Positions 9,031-17,974 of a stretch of DNA of 64,000 nucleotides are shown here, piece by piece. A program made the translations under genes and the position numbers. The DNA lies in the NCBI GenBank assembly GCA_023454175.1, contig JAEXRW010000009.1, forward strand, positions 62,001-126,000, given 5' to 3'. Source of the stretch: Bacillota bacterium. Its GTDB lineage: Bacteria > Bacillota > Clostridia > Christensenellales > JAEXRW01. The notes under the pieces are model-generated. The model worked only from the letters and a program-made list of their open reading frames with translations, was not told the DNA's origin and searched no databases. Each line of letters opens with the position of its first letter. Position 1 is the stretch's first letter.

Positions 9031-9355
9031 ATGCAGTTCCTCCTTCATCCTTCGCTGTCACAGCTTTCCGCAGCGGCTGCGCGCGGCGCAGGGCGTTGTA
9101 CCGCGCGCATACCATCTTCTGCGTTTATTTGCCGTATATACGGTTTTGCCATATATCACAGCAAAAACAAAAATCCGTGATCTCATTTTTTCAAATTCGT
9201 CACGGCTTGTCCGATTCCTTTGCGCCCGACATAACTGGTGTTTGTTCGCGCAAACTTCCTTTTTATTGTTTTTTTTAGTTCAAATCCGCCTAAATGAGTT
9301 GCTGTTCGACGCGGTCTTCACGGATATGGATGTGTTTCGACAGAGATAAGCCCTT

Positions 9356-10066
9356 TTACAGGGGTGTTTTGGCCGGAAGGCCGGATTTTCGGGGGTATTT
9401 GGCCGGGGTGGGGCCTGTTTTCCGGATCACAACGATGTTATGGGCATATCCTTCGAGTTCCACGGAATGCAGACCCTCCGGTTTGCCGCCCAGCACCTTT
9501 AGCGCGTTCCCCGCCTCCGCCAGTTCTTCGGAAGCGGACGGGCCTTTCCAGCAGAGCATGAGCCCGTTCGGTTTGAGCAGGGGCAGCATGTATTCCGCCA
9601 ATACACGGATGGGTGCCACCGCGCGCGCCGTTGCGGTATCGTATTTTCCCCGGTGCGACGGGCTCTGCCCCAGGTCCTCTGCGCGCATGTGGATGGAACG
9701 TGCGTCCTTGAATCCCAGCGCCTCTATACACATCCCGCCGAAGTCCGCTTTTTTCCGCGTGCTGTCCATTAGGGTGAGGCGGATGTCCCCCCGCATGATC
9801 TTCAGGGGGATGCCCGGGAATCCAGCGCCCGCCCCCACGTCGATGAGCGCTGCATGAGCGGGGATCGGGATGGCCGCCAAGGCCGCGCATGAATCCGCAT
9901 AGTGCTTCACTGCGGCGTCATCCTCTTCCTTTATCGCCGTGAGATTATACTGCGCATTCTCCCGCACCAGCAAATCGTAATGCGCGCGCATCAAGTTGAT
10001 TTGTTCGGGTGTATGGGGGACGTGCAATGCGTCCAGGGAAGCTATTAAGGTTTCTTCGAATGCCAT
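9356..10066 (-). CDS. rsmG: 16S rRNA (guanine527-N7)-methyltransferase RsmG (GidB)
   Basis: The SAM-binding glycine motif DVGAGAGFPGIPLKI lies at about residues 76-90, preceded by the family signature YNLTAI (about 40-45). DSTRKKADF and TARAVAPIRVLAEY follow in the usual order. At 236 residues the length is normal. RsmG methylates G527 of 16S rRNA in the cytoplasm. It is followed by noc on the same strand after about 325 bases, as in the conserved origin cluster, but mnmG is not adjacent. Confidence 0.95.
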   Translation of the reverse strand: MAFEETLIASLDALHVPHTPEQINLMRAHYDLLVRENAQYNLTAIKEEDDAAVKHYADSCAALAAIPIPAHAALIDVGAGAGFPGIPLKIMRGDIRLTLMDSTRKKADFGGMCIEALGFKDARSIHMRAEDLGQSPSHRGKYDTATARAVAPIRVLAEYMLPLLKPNGLMLCWKGPSASEELAEAGNALKVLGGKPEGLHSVELEGYAHNIVVIRKTGPTPAKYPRKSGLPAKTPL

Positions 10067-10119
10067 GTTGGACCTTCCTGTATTTTTCTTATGATAAAAC
10101 GATTTATATCCAAGCAGGA

Positions 10120-10593
10120 TTATATGGTAGTAGGTTCCGTTGGTATCGTGATATCAGGATTAATATAATTGTGTATTACAGTCACAAAATCTTTCCATTG
10201 TTCAGGATAGGCTTCATTCCCCCAAATATCGATCGTCTCGGATTCAGTTTTCAGTTTGACATTCCATTCAAAACCATCGTAGAATCCTTCCCTGATATAC
10301 CTGTCTTTCCAATTTTGAACACGGCACGACATAAGGTCGTTCATGAATGAATCCCATTTATGCTGATCCCACTGTACATCTGGTTTGGGCGTTTCTGATC
10401 CAGCCATTTCGCCGGTGATTGTATTGCGCATGATCAAGTCTTTGCTGTTGATTTCATAATTATCATATTTAAACGAGAGTCCGCCGCCGATTGAAAAGGT
10501 AAAGCTCTTCACTTCGGATGCATTAAACGAATGGTTGCACCCGGCAAGAACGAGCAAGATGGCCAGCAGCAGGCAAATAACGATCTTTTTCAT
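10120..10593 (-). CDS. Small lipoprotein, unknown function
   Basis: The signal peptide MKKIVICLLLAILLVLAGC has a clear lipobox LAGC. ATG 10593 is chosen over a GTG three codons upstream because GGGG sits 8 bases before it. The mature domain of about 135 residues has a pattern (DVQWDQHKWDSFMNDL, GFEWNVKLKTESETIDIWG) seen in Firmicute lipoproteins built on a small beta sheet, but I cannot name the family. It is the gene upstream of rsmG on the same strand, so it could be co-transcribed with it. Confidence 0.75.
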   Translation of the reverse strand: MKKIVICLLLAILLVLAGCNHSFNASEVKSFTFSIGGGLSFKYDNYEINSKDLIMRNTITGEMAGSETPKPDVQWDQHKWDSFMNDLMSCRVQNWKDRYIREGFYDGFEWNVKLKTESETIDIWGNEAYPEQWKDFVTVIHNYINPDITIPTEPTTI

Positions 10594-10812
10594 GTCAGGC
10601 ACCCCTTTGTTTCCTTTGCCATATCATCCTCTATGGCAGCATAGAACGTCATCTGGGAGAACTCTGTCAATCGGTTATCTCTTTGTTCATGAACCCATCT
10701 CTAAATTAATAATATTATCCTTTGCAGATTTGTAAATACCTTAAAGCGGATATACCCACCGCTGTAAATGCTCCGGGATGGTATAACTGATAACATACCC
10801 GGTGCATCTACA

Positions 10813-10818
10813 TATAAT
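10813..10818 (+). promoter_or_regulatory. Possible -10 element of the propeller gene
   Basis: TATAAT lies about 55 bases upstream of the ATG at 10875. No good -35 is seen, so this is a weak call. Confidence 0.35.
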
Positions 10819-10874
10819 GATACTACAAAGGAATACCTATAACCAAAATTACGAGAGAATGGAAGGATATATAT

Positions 10875-12230
10875 ATGTACAACAGAAAGCTATTTGCAGA
10901 TATCTGCCAAAACATTCCGCCAGGTGCATCCAGCGATACCACTTCCATCGGGCTGGCCGTAGACGCATTGAATACGCCGTACGTAGCCTATCAGGACGGC
11001 GCAAACGGGAACAGGGCCACCGTGAGGAGATATAATGGTTCAGCCTGGGTGGCGCTGGGGACTCCCGGCTTTTCAGCGGGAGAGGCGTCCTATATATCTC
11101 TGGCGCTGGACAGGAACAATATCCCGTATGTGGCATACCGGGACGGCGGGAACGGCGGCAGGGCCACGGTGGTGCGGTACAACGGCACAGACTGGGCCGC
11201 TGTGGGGAACGTGGGGTTTTCGGCAGGCAGTGTGGCTTACACATCCATCGCACTGGGCAGCAACAACGTCCCCTATGTGGCATACGTGGATGGAGGAAAT
11301 AATTCAAAAGCCACCGTGATGCGGTTCAACGGCACTGCTTGGGTCCCTGTGGGGACCGGCGCCATCTCTGCGGGCGGCGCGTTTTTTACGACCGTCGCAA
11401 TAGACAGCGGGAACGTTCCTTATGTGGCTTATATGGGGGATCAGGCCAGCGGCTACAGGGCGACTGTGATGCGGTTTAACGGCTCAAGCTGGGTACCTGT
11501 GGGAAACCCGAGTTTTACACCGGGAGGCTGCAACTACCTGTCCATGACCCTGGACGGCAGCACCCCGTACGTGGCTTTCCAGGATGCCGCAAACGGTTCC
11601 CGCGCGAGCGTGATGCGATATAACGGGACCGCCTGGGTCAATGTGGGGAGCCCCGGATTTTCTGCAGGGGAGGTCATCTACACCTCCATAGCCATTGGCC
11701 TCGGCGGCATCCCGTATGTGGTCTATGCGGACCTTTCGAACCAGGGAAAAGCCACTGTGATGCGGTTCAATGGCACGGCTTGGGAATACGCAGGGCAGGC
11801 GGGGTTTTCAGCGGGCTTCGCGTCCGATACGACGATAACCATAGGCGGCAACAACATCCCGTATGTGGCGTACCATGACTTTGAAAACTGCAACAATGTA
11901 GCCGTGGTGCTATTCACAGGGGAAGATTGGGTACCCGTCGCATGCTCCATCTGCGGCAGCGGCGCCCAAGCATGTGGAGACCGGTGCAGGCTGGAAAGGA
12001 TGCTCCTGGGCATACTGGCGGACGAAGCGCAGATTGTACGCTGCCTCAGGCAGTTTGTCTGTACCACCCTGAGGGAGATCGCAGCAGATACATGCCTGGG
12101 ATCCCAGGAAAAAGTCAAACTGGCCGCGGAGCTTTTCAGCGCCGCCGCCCGGAAGGAAGCGGCCCTGGCGGAGGTGCTCGGGGCGATCAGCAAGCTGACC
12201 GGAGAACCGGCTGGCGCCCCGTTTATGTGA
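10875..12230 (+). CDS. Seven-repeat beta-propeller protein with cysteine-rich helical C-terminal domain
   Basis: The protein has 451 residues. Seven tandem repeats of about 47-49 residues (roughly residues 20-355) share the core PYVAYxDGxNGxxATVMRYNG followed by WVxVGxPGFSAG. Seven such four-stranded units should close into a seven-bladed propeller. There is no signal peptide or membrane segment. After the last repeat comes a tail with SICGSGAQACGDRC and then helices rich in Ala, Leu and Cys up to residue 451. The RBS is AAGGA about 9 bases before ATG. The repeats are more similar to each other than general propeller blades, implying recent internal amplification. A ligand or partner-binding role is likely; function is unknown. 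A strong terminator follows. Confidence 0.85.
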   Translation: MYNRKLFADICQNIPPGASSDTTSIGLAVDALNTPYVAYQDGANGNRATVRRYNGSAWVALGTPGFSAGEASYISLALDRNNIPYVAYRDGGNGGRATVVRYNGTDWAAVGNVGFSAGSVAYTSIALGSNNVPYVAYVDGGNNSKATVMRFNGTAWVPVGTGAISAGGAFFTTVAIDSGNVPYVAYMGDQASGYRATVMRFNGSSWVPVGNPSFTPGGCNYLSMTLDGSTPYVAFQDAANGSRASVMRYNGTAWVNVGSPGFSAGEVIYTSIAIGLGGIPYVVYADLSNQGKATVMRFNGTAWEYAGQAGFSAGFASDTTITIGGNNIPYVAYHDFENCNNVAVVLFTGEDWVPVACSICGSGAQACGDRCRLERMLLGILADEAQIVRCLRQFVCTTLREIAADTCLGSQEKVKLAAELFSAAARKEAALAEVLGAISKLTGEPAGAPFM

Positions 12231-12265
12231 AACTACCGAAGGCTTGGGATAGATAAGTTGAAACG

Positions 12266-12297
12266 GAAACGGGGTTTATATGCCCCCGTTTCTTTTT
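12266..12297 (+). terminator. Rho-independent terminator after the propeller gene
   Basis: A GAAACGGGG/CCCCGTTTC stem (12266-12274 with 12284-12292) is followed by TTTTT. Confidence 0.85.
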
Positions 12298-12452
12298 GCA
12301 CCTGGAAGCATTACGATATCTGGGGACGATATGCGCAAAAGAAACCGGCAGGATCCTCACATCCCACGAACCAATATTATGGAAATACGCATGGCAAAAT
12401 GTAGTATAATAATGGTGAGCACGGTAAGTCGGTATGGAGAGGAGGTAGGACA

Positions 12453-13016
12453 GTGGCGGTAAGATGCAAGCTAAACGCTGATATCATTCAGTCCATAGAA
12501 AGCTTTGACAGGAAGATGAAATGCCAGGGCGGTTTTAACCGGCAACCTTTTGCTAAGGAAGAGAAATCAGGAAAAGGACACCCAGACCAATCGATCCTCT
12601 TTGGGCAGAACCTGTTTACCCGGGATGATATAAAAAGGCGCATATATGTGGAATCCCGCGAAATACCGGACGGGATGCTGGTGAAATATCAGGACATATT
12701 ATCCTATGAACTCATCCGGGACGGGAAAACCATAGCCGGTACACCCTCCGCCCCTGCAGGAAATGTGCAAACGCATGCGGACAACCCGAAAGAGGTTGAA
12801 GACAAGATATATTGCGAAGAGCTGCAACTGAAAATAGCCATTCAAAACAAGTTGACCCCCATTATCTTGATGCCGTTCATCTTCTTCCCCGTCAAAAACG
12901 AAGCCGATTACCAGCACGCGCTGAACGCAGCCATGGAGATGGTTAGGATCCTGGAAGGGATACTGCTGCAAAAAGCAGGAGAGAAGGCCCACACGATAAG
13001 CAGCGTGGACGGCTGA
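12453..13016 (+). CDS. Hypothetical protein, DUF4428/SHOCT-like core
   Basis: A GTG start with AGGAGGT 8 bases upstream gives 187 residues. The middle reads KYQDILSYELIRDGKTIAG and the later part FFPVKNEADYQHALNAAMEMVRILEGIL. This pair of features is seen in cytoplasmic Firmicute proteins that combine a PH-like 'dI.sfEl.edG' segment with a C-terminal helix. The first 55 residues are basic and of low predicted structure. No partner gene is evident. A possible TATAAT lies about 40 bases upstream. Function unknown. Confidence 0.7.
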   Translation: MAVRCKLNADIIQSIESFDRKMKCQGGFNRQPFAKEEKSGKGHPDQSILFGQNLFTRDDIKRRIYVESREIPDGMLVKYQDILSYELIRDGKTIAGTPSAPAGNVQTHADNPKEVEDKIYCEELQLKIAIQNKLTPIILMPFIFFPVKNEADYQHALNAAMEMVRILEGILLQKAGEKAHTISSVDG

Positions 13017-13053
13017 ACAATACCATACCTAAGATGATTGTTTGGAGGTCACG

Positions 13054-13614
13054 ATGATAAGGCGTATTATAGCAGCCATATTGGTACTGGCATCAGTAAT
13101 GATATTCAGCTCTTGCAAGCCGGAAACTGTCTTTGCCTTTAAAGATCATCATTTTGGGGATACGATCGAAATAGTGCAGAAATCGGAAGGCAGTAACGGG
13201 GAACTCGATAAAGAAGAACTCCTCGGATATCAAATATTACGCTATACAGAGGTTAAGTTTGGTGAATTTGCAGGTGAAGCTATATATAACTTTAAAGGTA
13301 ATAAATTAGAGATTATTTCTATCCAGCATTTAATTTTACCGGAATTATGGACTACGAATGATAAGGGGAAATCTATAGATGAAAGACTAGTGGATAAATC
13401 CAAAAAGATGATAAATATTTTGAATAATACATATGGAAATGTAGACCTTGAAGAGAAACTGAAATATGGCTATAAAGCGCTTTGGAAGAAAAAGAATTAT
13501 GGCATTACTCTAATTAATTCAATGGGGGATTTTAATATATATTTTTCCTTGGATCCAATCAAAGCAGAGAAATTTTACAAGACATTTTCTTTCGCGGATC
13601 TATTAGGTGCATGA
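13054..13614 (+). CDS. Lipoprotein, unknown function, AT-rich
   Basis: ATG 13054 has GGAGG 5 bases upstream and opens a signal peptide ending in the lipobox-like FSSC. The mature region of about 165 residues is rich in Lys, Asn and Ile. Its second half is clearly more AT-rich than neighbouring genes, which may reflect recent acquisition. Its stop codon abuts the stop codon of the convergent mnmG with no intergenic base and no terminator between them. Function unknown. Confidence 0.75.
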   Translation: MIRRIIAAILVLASVMIFSSCKPETVFAFKDHHFGDTIEIVQKSEGSNGELDKEELLGYQILRYTEVKFGEFAGEAIYNFKGNKLEIISIQHLILPELWTTNDKGKSIDERLVDKSKKMINILNNTYGNVDLEEKLKYGYKALWKKKNYGITLINSMGDFNIYFSLDPIKAEKFYKTFSFADLLGA

Positions 13615-15489
13615 TCATCCCCGCAGCTTGTGCAGCCATACCGAGAGCACGGTGACGTCGGCGGGGGACACGCCGCTGATGCGGCCTGCCTGCCCCAATG
13701 AGACGGGGCGGAACTTCATGAGCTTCTGCCGGGCCTCGATTCTGAGCCCCGGTAATTCTGCATAGTCGATATCCTCCGGGATGCGCACGCCCTCCTGCCT
13801 GAGGTATCGCTCCACCTGGTCATTCTGCCTGGTGATATACCCTTCATACTTCGCTTGAATTTCCACCTGCTCCTGCACGGCCTCATCCGGCGTTTGAACC
13901 GGGGGTTTAAACCTCGCGACGTCTCCGTAATTGATTCCGTTGCGCTTGAGCAGGTCGTAGCCGGAGATGCCGGATTTCGGCGCGCCTTCCCCATTCTCCG
14001 CGAGCAGCTGCTCCAATTCCTCGGATGGGGAGATCATCTCGCTTTTCAGCCGGGCCAGTTCCTTCTCCAGCGCTTCCTTCTTCCGCATGAAGGCGTCATA
14101 CCTTCCGTCGTCGACGAGACCGGCGTCCCGGCCCATCTGCGTGAGGCGCAGGTCCGCGTTGTCCTGCCGCAGGAGCAGGCGGTACTCGGCGCGGGCGGTC
14201 ATCATGCGGTAGGGCTCGCTGGTCCCTTTGGTTACCAGGTCGTCGATCAAAACGCCGGTATAGGCGTCGCTCCGCTTCAATATGACGGGGGGCTCCTGTT
14301 TCAAGTACTGCGCGGCGTTGATCCCGGCTATCAACCCTTGGGCGGCAGCCTCCTCGTAACCGCTGGAGCCGTTGATCTGACCTGCGAAGAACATGCCAGG
14401 TATCGTCTTGCTCATCAGGTCCGCCTTTAATTGCGTGGGGTCTATGCAGTCATACTCGATGGCATAGGCGGGGCGCATGATGTGGACATGCTCCATCCCT
14501 TCTATGGTGCGCAGCATCTGCACCTGCACGTCCGCCGGCAGGCTGGAGGAGAGGCCCTGCACATACATCTCGTCGGTATCCAGCCCCTCGGGCTCGATGA
14601 AGGTCTGGTGGCGGTCCTTGTCGGCAAAGCGCACGACCTTGTCCTCGATGGACGGGCAGTAGCGCGGGCCCACGCCTTCGATGATGCCGCAGAAAAGCGG
14701 CGAACGGTGGAGGTTGTCTTTGATGACCTTGTGCGTCTGCAGGTTGGTATGCGTCAGCCAGCAGGGCACCTGTTCCCGCTCGATCTTCCCCGACATGAAG
14801 GAGAATGGGACGATCTTCTCATCTCCGTACTGGGGGGTCATGCGAGAGAGGTCCAGGGATGCGCGGTGCACGCGGGGCGGGGTTCCCGTTTTAAACCGCA
14901 TGATGGCAAAACCCAGGTCTTTCAGGGAGTTGCTTAATCCATAGGAGCCGTGCAGGCCGCCCGGCCCGGCGGTGCGTGTGTATTCGCCGATGATGACGCG
15001 GCTCTCCATGTACACGCCCGTCGCAAGCACAACGGCTTTGCAGTTGTACCGTGCGCCTGTGGCCGTTACCACTGCCGATACAACGCCGTTTTGTTCAATG
15101 ATCTCAATGGCTTCATCCTGAACGAGGGAGAGGTTTGGCTGGCCTTCCAGCACGCGTTTCATGGAGACCTGGTAGCGCTTTTTGTCCTCCTGCGCGCGCA
15201 GGCTATGGACGGCAGGCCCTTTTGCGGTATTGATCATGCGGATCTGGATGAAATTTTCGTCTGCTGCGAGGCCCATCTGGCCGCCCAGCGCGTCCACTTC
15301 CCGGACGAGGTGGCCCTTGGCGGTGCCGCCGATGGCGGGGTTGCAGGCCATGAGCGCCACGCCATCCAGGTTGATGGTGAGGCAGAGCGTTTTCTGCCCC
15401 AGGCGCGCCAAAGCGAGCGCCGCCTCGCAGCCCGCGTGCCCCGCGCCGATCACCACGGCGTTATATGTGCCTGCATCATATGTGATCAA
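13615..15489 (-). CDS. mnmG: tRNA uridine-5-carboxymethylaminomethyl modification enzyme MnmG (GidA)
   Basis: The FAD-binding motif VIGAGHAGCEAA is near residues 13-24, then CNPAIGGTAKGHLVREVDALGG-type signature, TGTPPRV, and the C-terminal helical domain ending SGVSPADVTVLSVWL. MnmG works with MnmE to modify the wobble uridine of several tRNAs. The start is placed at TTG 15489, with AAGGGG 8 bases upstream, giving a normal 624 residues; the longer frame adds 31 non-conserved residues. An extended -10 promoter lies about 85 bases upstream. Unusually, mnmE is not adjacent in operon but lies on the opposite strand 900 bases away. Confidence 0.96.
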   Translation of the reverse strand: MITYDAGTYNAVVIGAGHAGCEAALALARLGQKTLCLTINLDGVALMACNPAIGGTAKGHLVREVDALGGQMGLAADENFIQIRMINTAKGPAVHSLRAQEDKKRYQVSMKRVLEGQPNLSLVQDEAIEIIEQNGVVSAVVTATGARYNCKAVVLATGVYMESRVIIGEYTRTAGPGGLHGSYGLSNSLKDLGFAIMRFKTGTPPRVHRASLDLSRMTPQYGDEKIVPFSFMSGKIEREQVPCWLTHTNLQTHKVIKDNLHRSPLFCGIIEGVGPRYCPSIEDKVVRFADKDRHQTFIEPEGLDTDEMYVQGLSSSLPADVQVQMLRTIEGMEHVHIMRPAYAIEYDCIDPTQLKADLMSKTIPGMFFAGQINGSSGYEEAAAQGLIAGINAAQYLKQEPPVILKRSDAYTGVLIDDLVTKGTSEPYRMMTARAEYRLLLRQDNADLRLTQMGRDAGLVDDGRYDAFMRKKEALEKELARLKSEMISPSEELEQLLAENGEGAPKSGISGYDLLKRNGINYGDVARFKPPVQTPDEAVQEQVEIQAKYEGYITRQNDQVERYLRQEGVRIPEDIDYAELPGLRIEARQKLMKFRPVSLGQAGRISGVSPADVTVLSVWLHKLRG

Positions 15490-15570
15490 ATCAAAATCCC
15501 CTTGGTCGTAATACCGCAAATAGCATGCCCGGTTTAAACGCACTCCCAGCGCGTCGGTTTTGCGTAAGCT

Positions 15571-15579
15571 ATTATAACA
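15571..15579 (-). promoter_or_regulatory. Extended -10 promoter of mnmG
   Basis: On the minus strand TGTTATAAT (TGn plus TATAAT) lies about 80 bases upstream of the TTG start. The interval 15490-15840 between mnmG and the divergent acetyltransferase holds this promoter and a TATAAT at about 15787 facing right; I see no gene in it. Confidence 0.6.
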
Positions 15580-15840
15580 CAAACAGGGATATGAATGCAG
15601 GATGGGCCATGCGCTGAAATACAGCGGGCAGAACTTGCGCGTGGATACGGTGGTCCCGGGTGATGGGGCAAAGCAGTGCGCAGTATGGTCATTTCAGGCA
15701 TAGAATGGATTGCGGCAGGTGGATGGGGAACGTAAAAAAGGATCGGCCCGCAGGCGTACCCCTACACTTTTTTCTTCCTGCTCTGTATAATGGTCTCATG
15801 ACGGAATCAGGCAAAGGATAACAGGGAAAAGATAAACGAT

Positions 15841-16422
15841 ATGGATCTGATCAGTAAAACCATAGACGCAGGAAGCGGGATCACGCTGCGTCCGCTGGAA
15901 CGGCGGGATGCCCGCAGGCTTTTTGAGCTCACCGAGGCGGGACGGGAGCGGCTGGGCCGGTGGCTGCCCTGGGTGGAAAAGACCTGGAGCGTGCACGATA
16001 CGCAGGATTTCGTATCCGCTTCCCGCAGGATGATGCGCGAAGGCACGGGGCTGAATTTCGCCATATGGGTGGAAGGCCGGATCGCGGGCGTGATCGGGTT
16101 CAATACCATCAACCGCCTCCACCGCAGTGTGACCATCGGCTACTGGCTGGGGGACGGCTACGAAGGCCGGGGCATCATGACGGCGTGTGCGCAGGCGCTG
16201 ACGGACCACGCCTTCATCTTTCTTCTGGCCGAACGCGTGGAGATCCGCGCCGCCACGGGAAACCTGAAAAGCCGCGCCATCCCCGAACGGCTGGGCTTTT
16301 CGCTGGAGGGAATCCTGCGCTGCAACGAGCGGCTGCCCAGCGGCTTCGTGGACCACTGCGTGTACTCCATGATCCGGGACGAATGGGAAAGAAGGATGCG
16401 GGAAAAGCATGCCGGCAACTGA
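15841..16422 (+). CDS. GNAT N-acetyltransferase, RimJ/RimL type
   Basis: At 193 residues this is typical of the RimJ/RimL branch of GNAT. It has LRPLERRDARRLFEL near the N terminus, GVIGFNTINRLHRSVTIGYWL in the core, the acetyl-CoA motif around GRGIMT, and RAIPERLGFSLEGILR at the end. Such enzymes acetylate the N terminus of ribosomal proteins or small amines. The gene overlaps the start of mnmE by 14 bases, so the two are co-translated. A TATAAT about 50 bases upstream is a likely -10. Confidence 0.9.
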   Translation: MDLISKTIDAGSGITLRPLERRDARRLFELTEAGRERLGRWLPWVEKTWSVHDTQDFVSASRRMMREGTGLNFAIWVEGRIAGVIGFNTINRLHRSVTIGYWLGDGYEGRGIMTACAQALTDHAFIFLLAERVEIRAATGNLKSRAIPERLGFSLEGILRCNERLPSGFVDHCVYSMIRDEWERRMREKHAGN

Positions 16423-17782
16423 CAAAGACACCATCTGCGGTGCCGCCACGCCTCCGGGCACAGGGGGGATCGCAGTGATACGCATCAGCGGGGAGAGGGC
16501 GCACAGTGCGCTCTCCGCCGTCTTTTGCCCCGCAGGCGATGCGGAAATGAAGCCGCGCTACCTCCACCATGGGTACGTGAAGGATGGCGGGGAGACCGTG
16601 GATGAGGCCATGGCGGTGATATTCAATGCGCCCAGCACATATACCCGCGAGGATATGGCGGAGCTGCACGTGCACGGCGGCTCGCTCCACGTGCAAAAGG
16701 CCATCGGCCTGCTGTGCAGGCACGGGGTGCGCCCCGCGCAGCCCGGGGAGTTCACGAAGCGCGCCTTCTATAATGGGAGGATAGACCTCTCCCAAGCCGA
16801 GGCGCTGATGGATTTTATCGGCGCTGCGACGGAGCTATCCAGCCGTTCCGCCCTGCGCGCCATGGAGGGGGATCTCTCGCGGCTGGTAAAAGACCTCTCG
16901 GCCAAACTCAAGGACGTCATGGCGGGGATCGAAGCGGGGCTGGATTTTCCGGACGAGACCGCGGACGAGCGGCACGACGAGCAGTTGGTGTCCGAACTTA
17001 CATATATCGCGGGGGAACTGAAAAAGCTGGAGAGCAGCTTCAGGACCGGGCGGGTGCTGCGGGAAGGCTTCCCCGTGGCCATCGTGGGGCGGCCAAACGT
17101 AGGCAAGTCCTCCCTGCTCAATGCCCTGCTGGGGCGGGAGCGCGCCATCGTGACGGATATCCCGGGCACCACGCGGGATATCATCGAGGAATGCGCGGAC
17201 ATCGGCGGGTTGCTGGTGCGCTTTGCCGATACCGCGGGGCTGCGGCCTGCCGCCGACGAAGTGGAAAAGATCGGCGTCTCGCGCGCCAGGGAATACCTTG
17301 AAAAAAGCGGGCTGGCCCTCTTCGTGATCGACGGCGGTCAAATGTGGACAGCGCAGGACGAAGCCGTCATCGAACTGCTGAGAGACCGCCCGGCGCTGGC
17401 CGTATTGAATAAATCCGACGTGCCCCAGCAGATCGGCATTGATTTCGTTCAGGAAAAGCTGCCCGGCGTCCCCGTCCTTTCGGTATCCGCGGTGCAGGGG
17501 CAGGGGCTGGACGATCTGAAAGGCCGCATCTTCCACGCCGCCATGGCGGAGGGGCGCGAGGGGGAGGGCGCGGTGATCACGAACGCACGGCACGCGGAGG
17601 CGGTGTCCCTCGCACATGTCATGGTGATATGCGCCATCGGATCGCTGGAGGACGGGTATGGGGCGGACATGGCATCCATCGAATTGCGGGAGGCGCGGCA
17701 TGCGCTGGGGCAGATCACGGGTGAGACGGCGGACGAGGACGTGATCGACCGGATCTTCGAGCGGTTCTGTTTGGGGAAGTAG
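16409..17782 (+). CDS. mnmE: tRNA modification GTPase MnmE (TrmE)
   Basis: The N-terminal folate-binding domain begins DTICGAATPPGTGGIAVIR. The G domain has G1 GRPNVGKSS (about residue 228), G2 PGTTRD, G3 DTAG and G4 NKSD. The protein ends FCLGK, the catalytic Cys motif of MnmE. At 457 residues it is full length. It forms a complex with MnmG for xm5U34 tRNA modification. Here it sits downstream of an acetyltransferase and on the opposite strand from mnmG, unlike the usual mnmE-mnmG operon near the origin. Confidence 0.97.
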   Translation: MPATDKDTICGAATPPGTGGIAVIRISGERAHSALSAVFCPAGDAEMKPRYLHHGYVKDGGETVDEAMAVIFNAPSTYTREDMAELHVHGGSLHVQKAIGLLCRHGVRPAQPGEFTKRAFYNGRIDLSQAEALMDFIGAATELSSRSALRAMEGDLSRLVKDLSAKLKDVMAGIEAGLDFPDETADERHDEQLVSELTYIAGELKKLESSFRTGRVLREGFPVAIVGRPNVGKSSLLNALLGRERAIVTDIPGTTRDIIEECADIGGLLVRFADTAGLRPAADEVEKIGVSRAREYLEKSGLALFVIDGGQMWTAQDEAVIELLRDRPALAVLNKSDVPQQIGIDFVQEKLPGVPVLSVSAVQGQGLDDLKGRIFHAAMAEGREGEGAVITNARHAEAVSLAHVMVICAIGSLEDGYGADMASIELREARHALGQITGETADEDVIDRIFERFCLGK

Positions 17783-17974
17783 TGACAAACCCCGCTTTCC
17801 CTGCTATTATTGTATTACCAACTTTTCAACAAGAGGGATAAACCTTTGAGTCCGACATGAGCCTTCCAGTCTTTCATATTTAACACGGATACAACCGTAT
17901 CAACCTATGGTACGGCGGGTCAATTGTTCATGCCCGCCTGTTCGGCCATGTTTTATTTGAAATTGGAGGAGATC

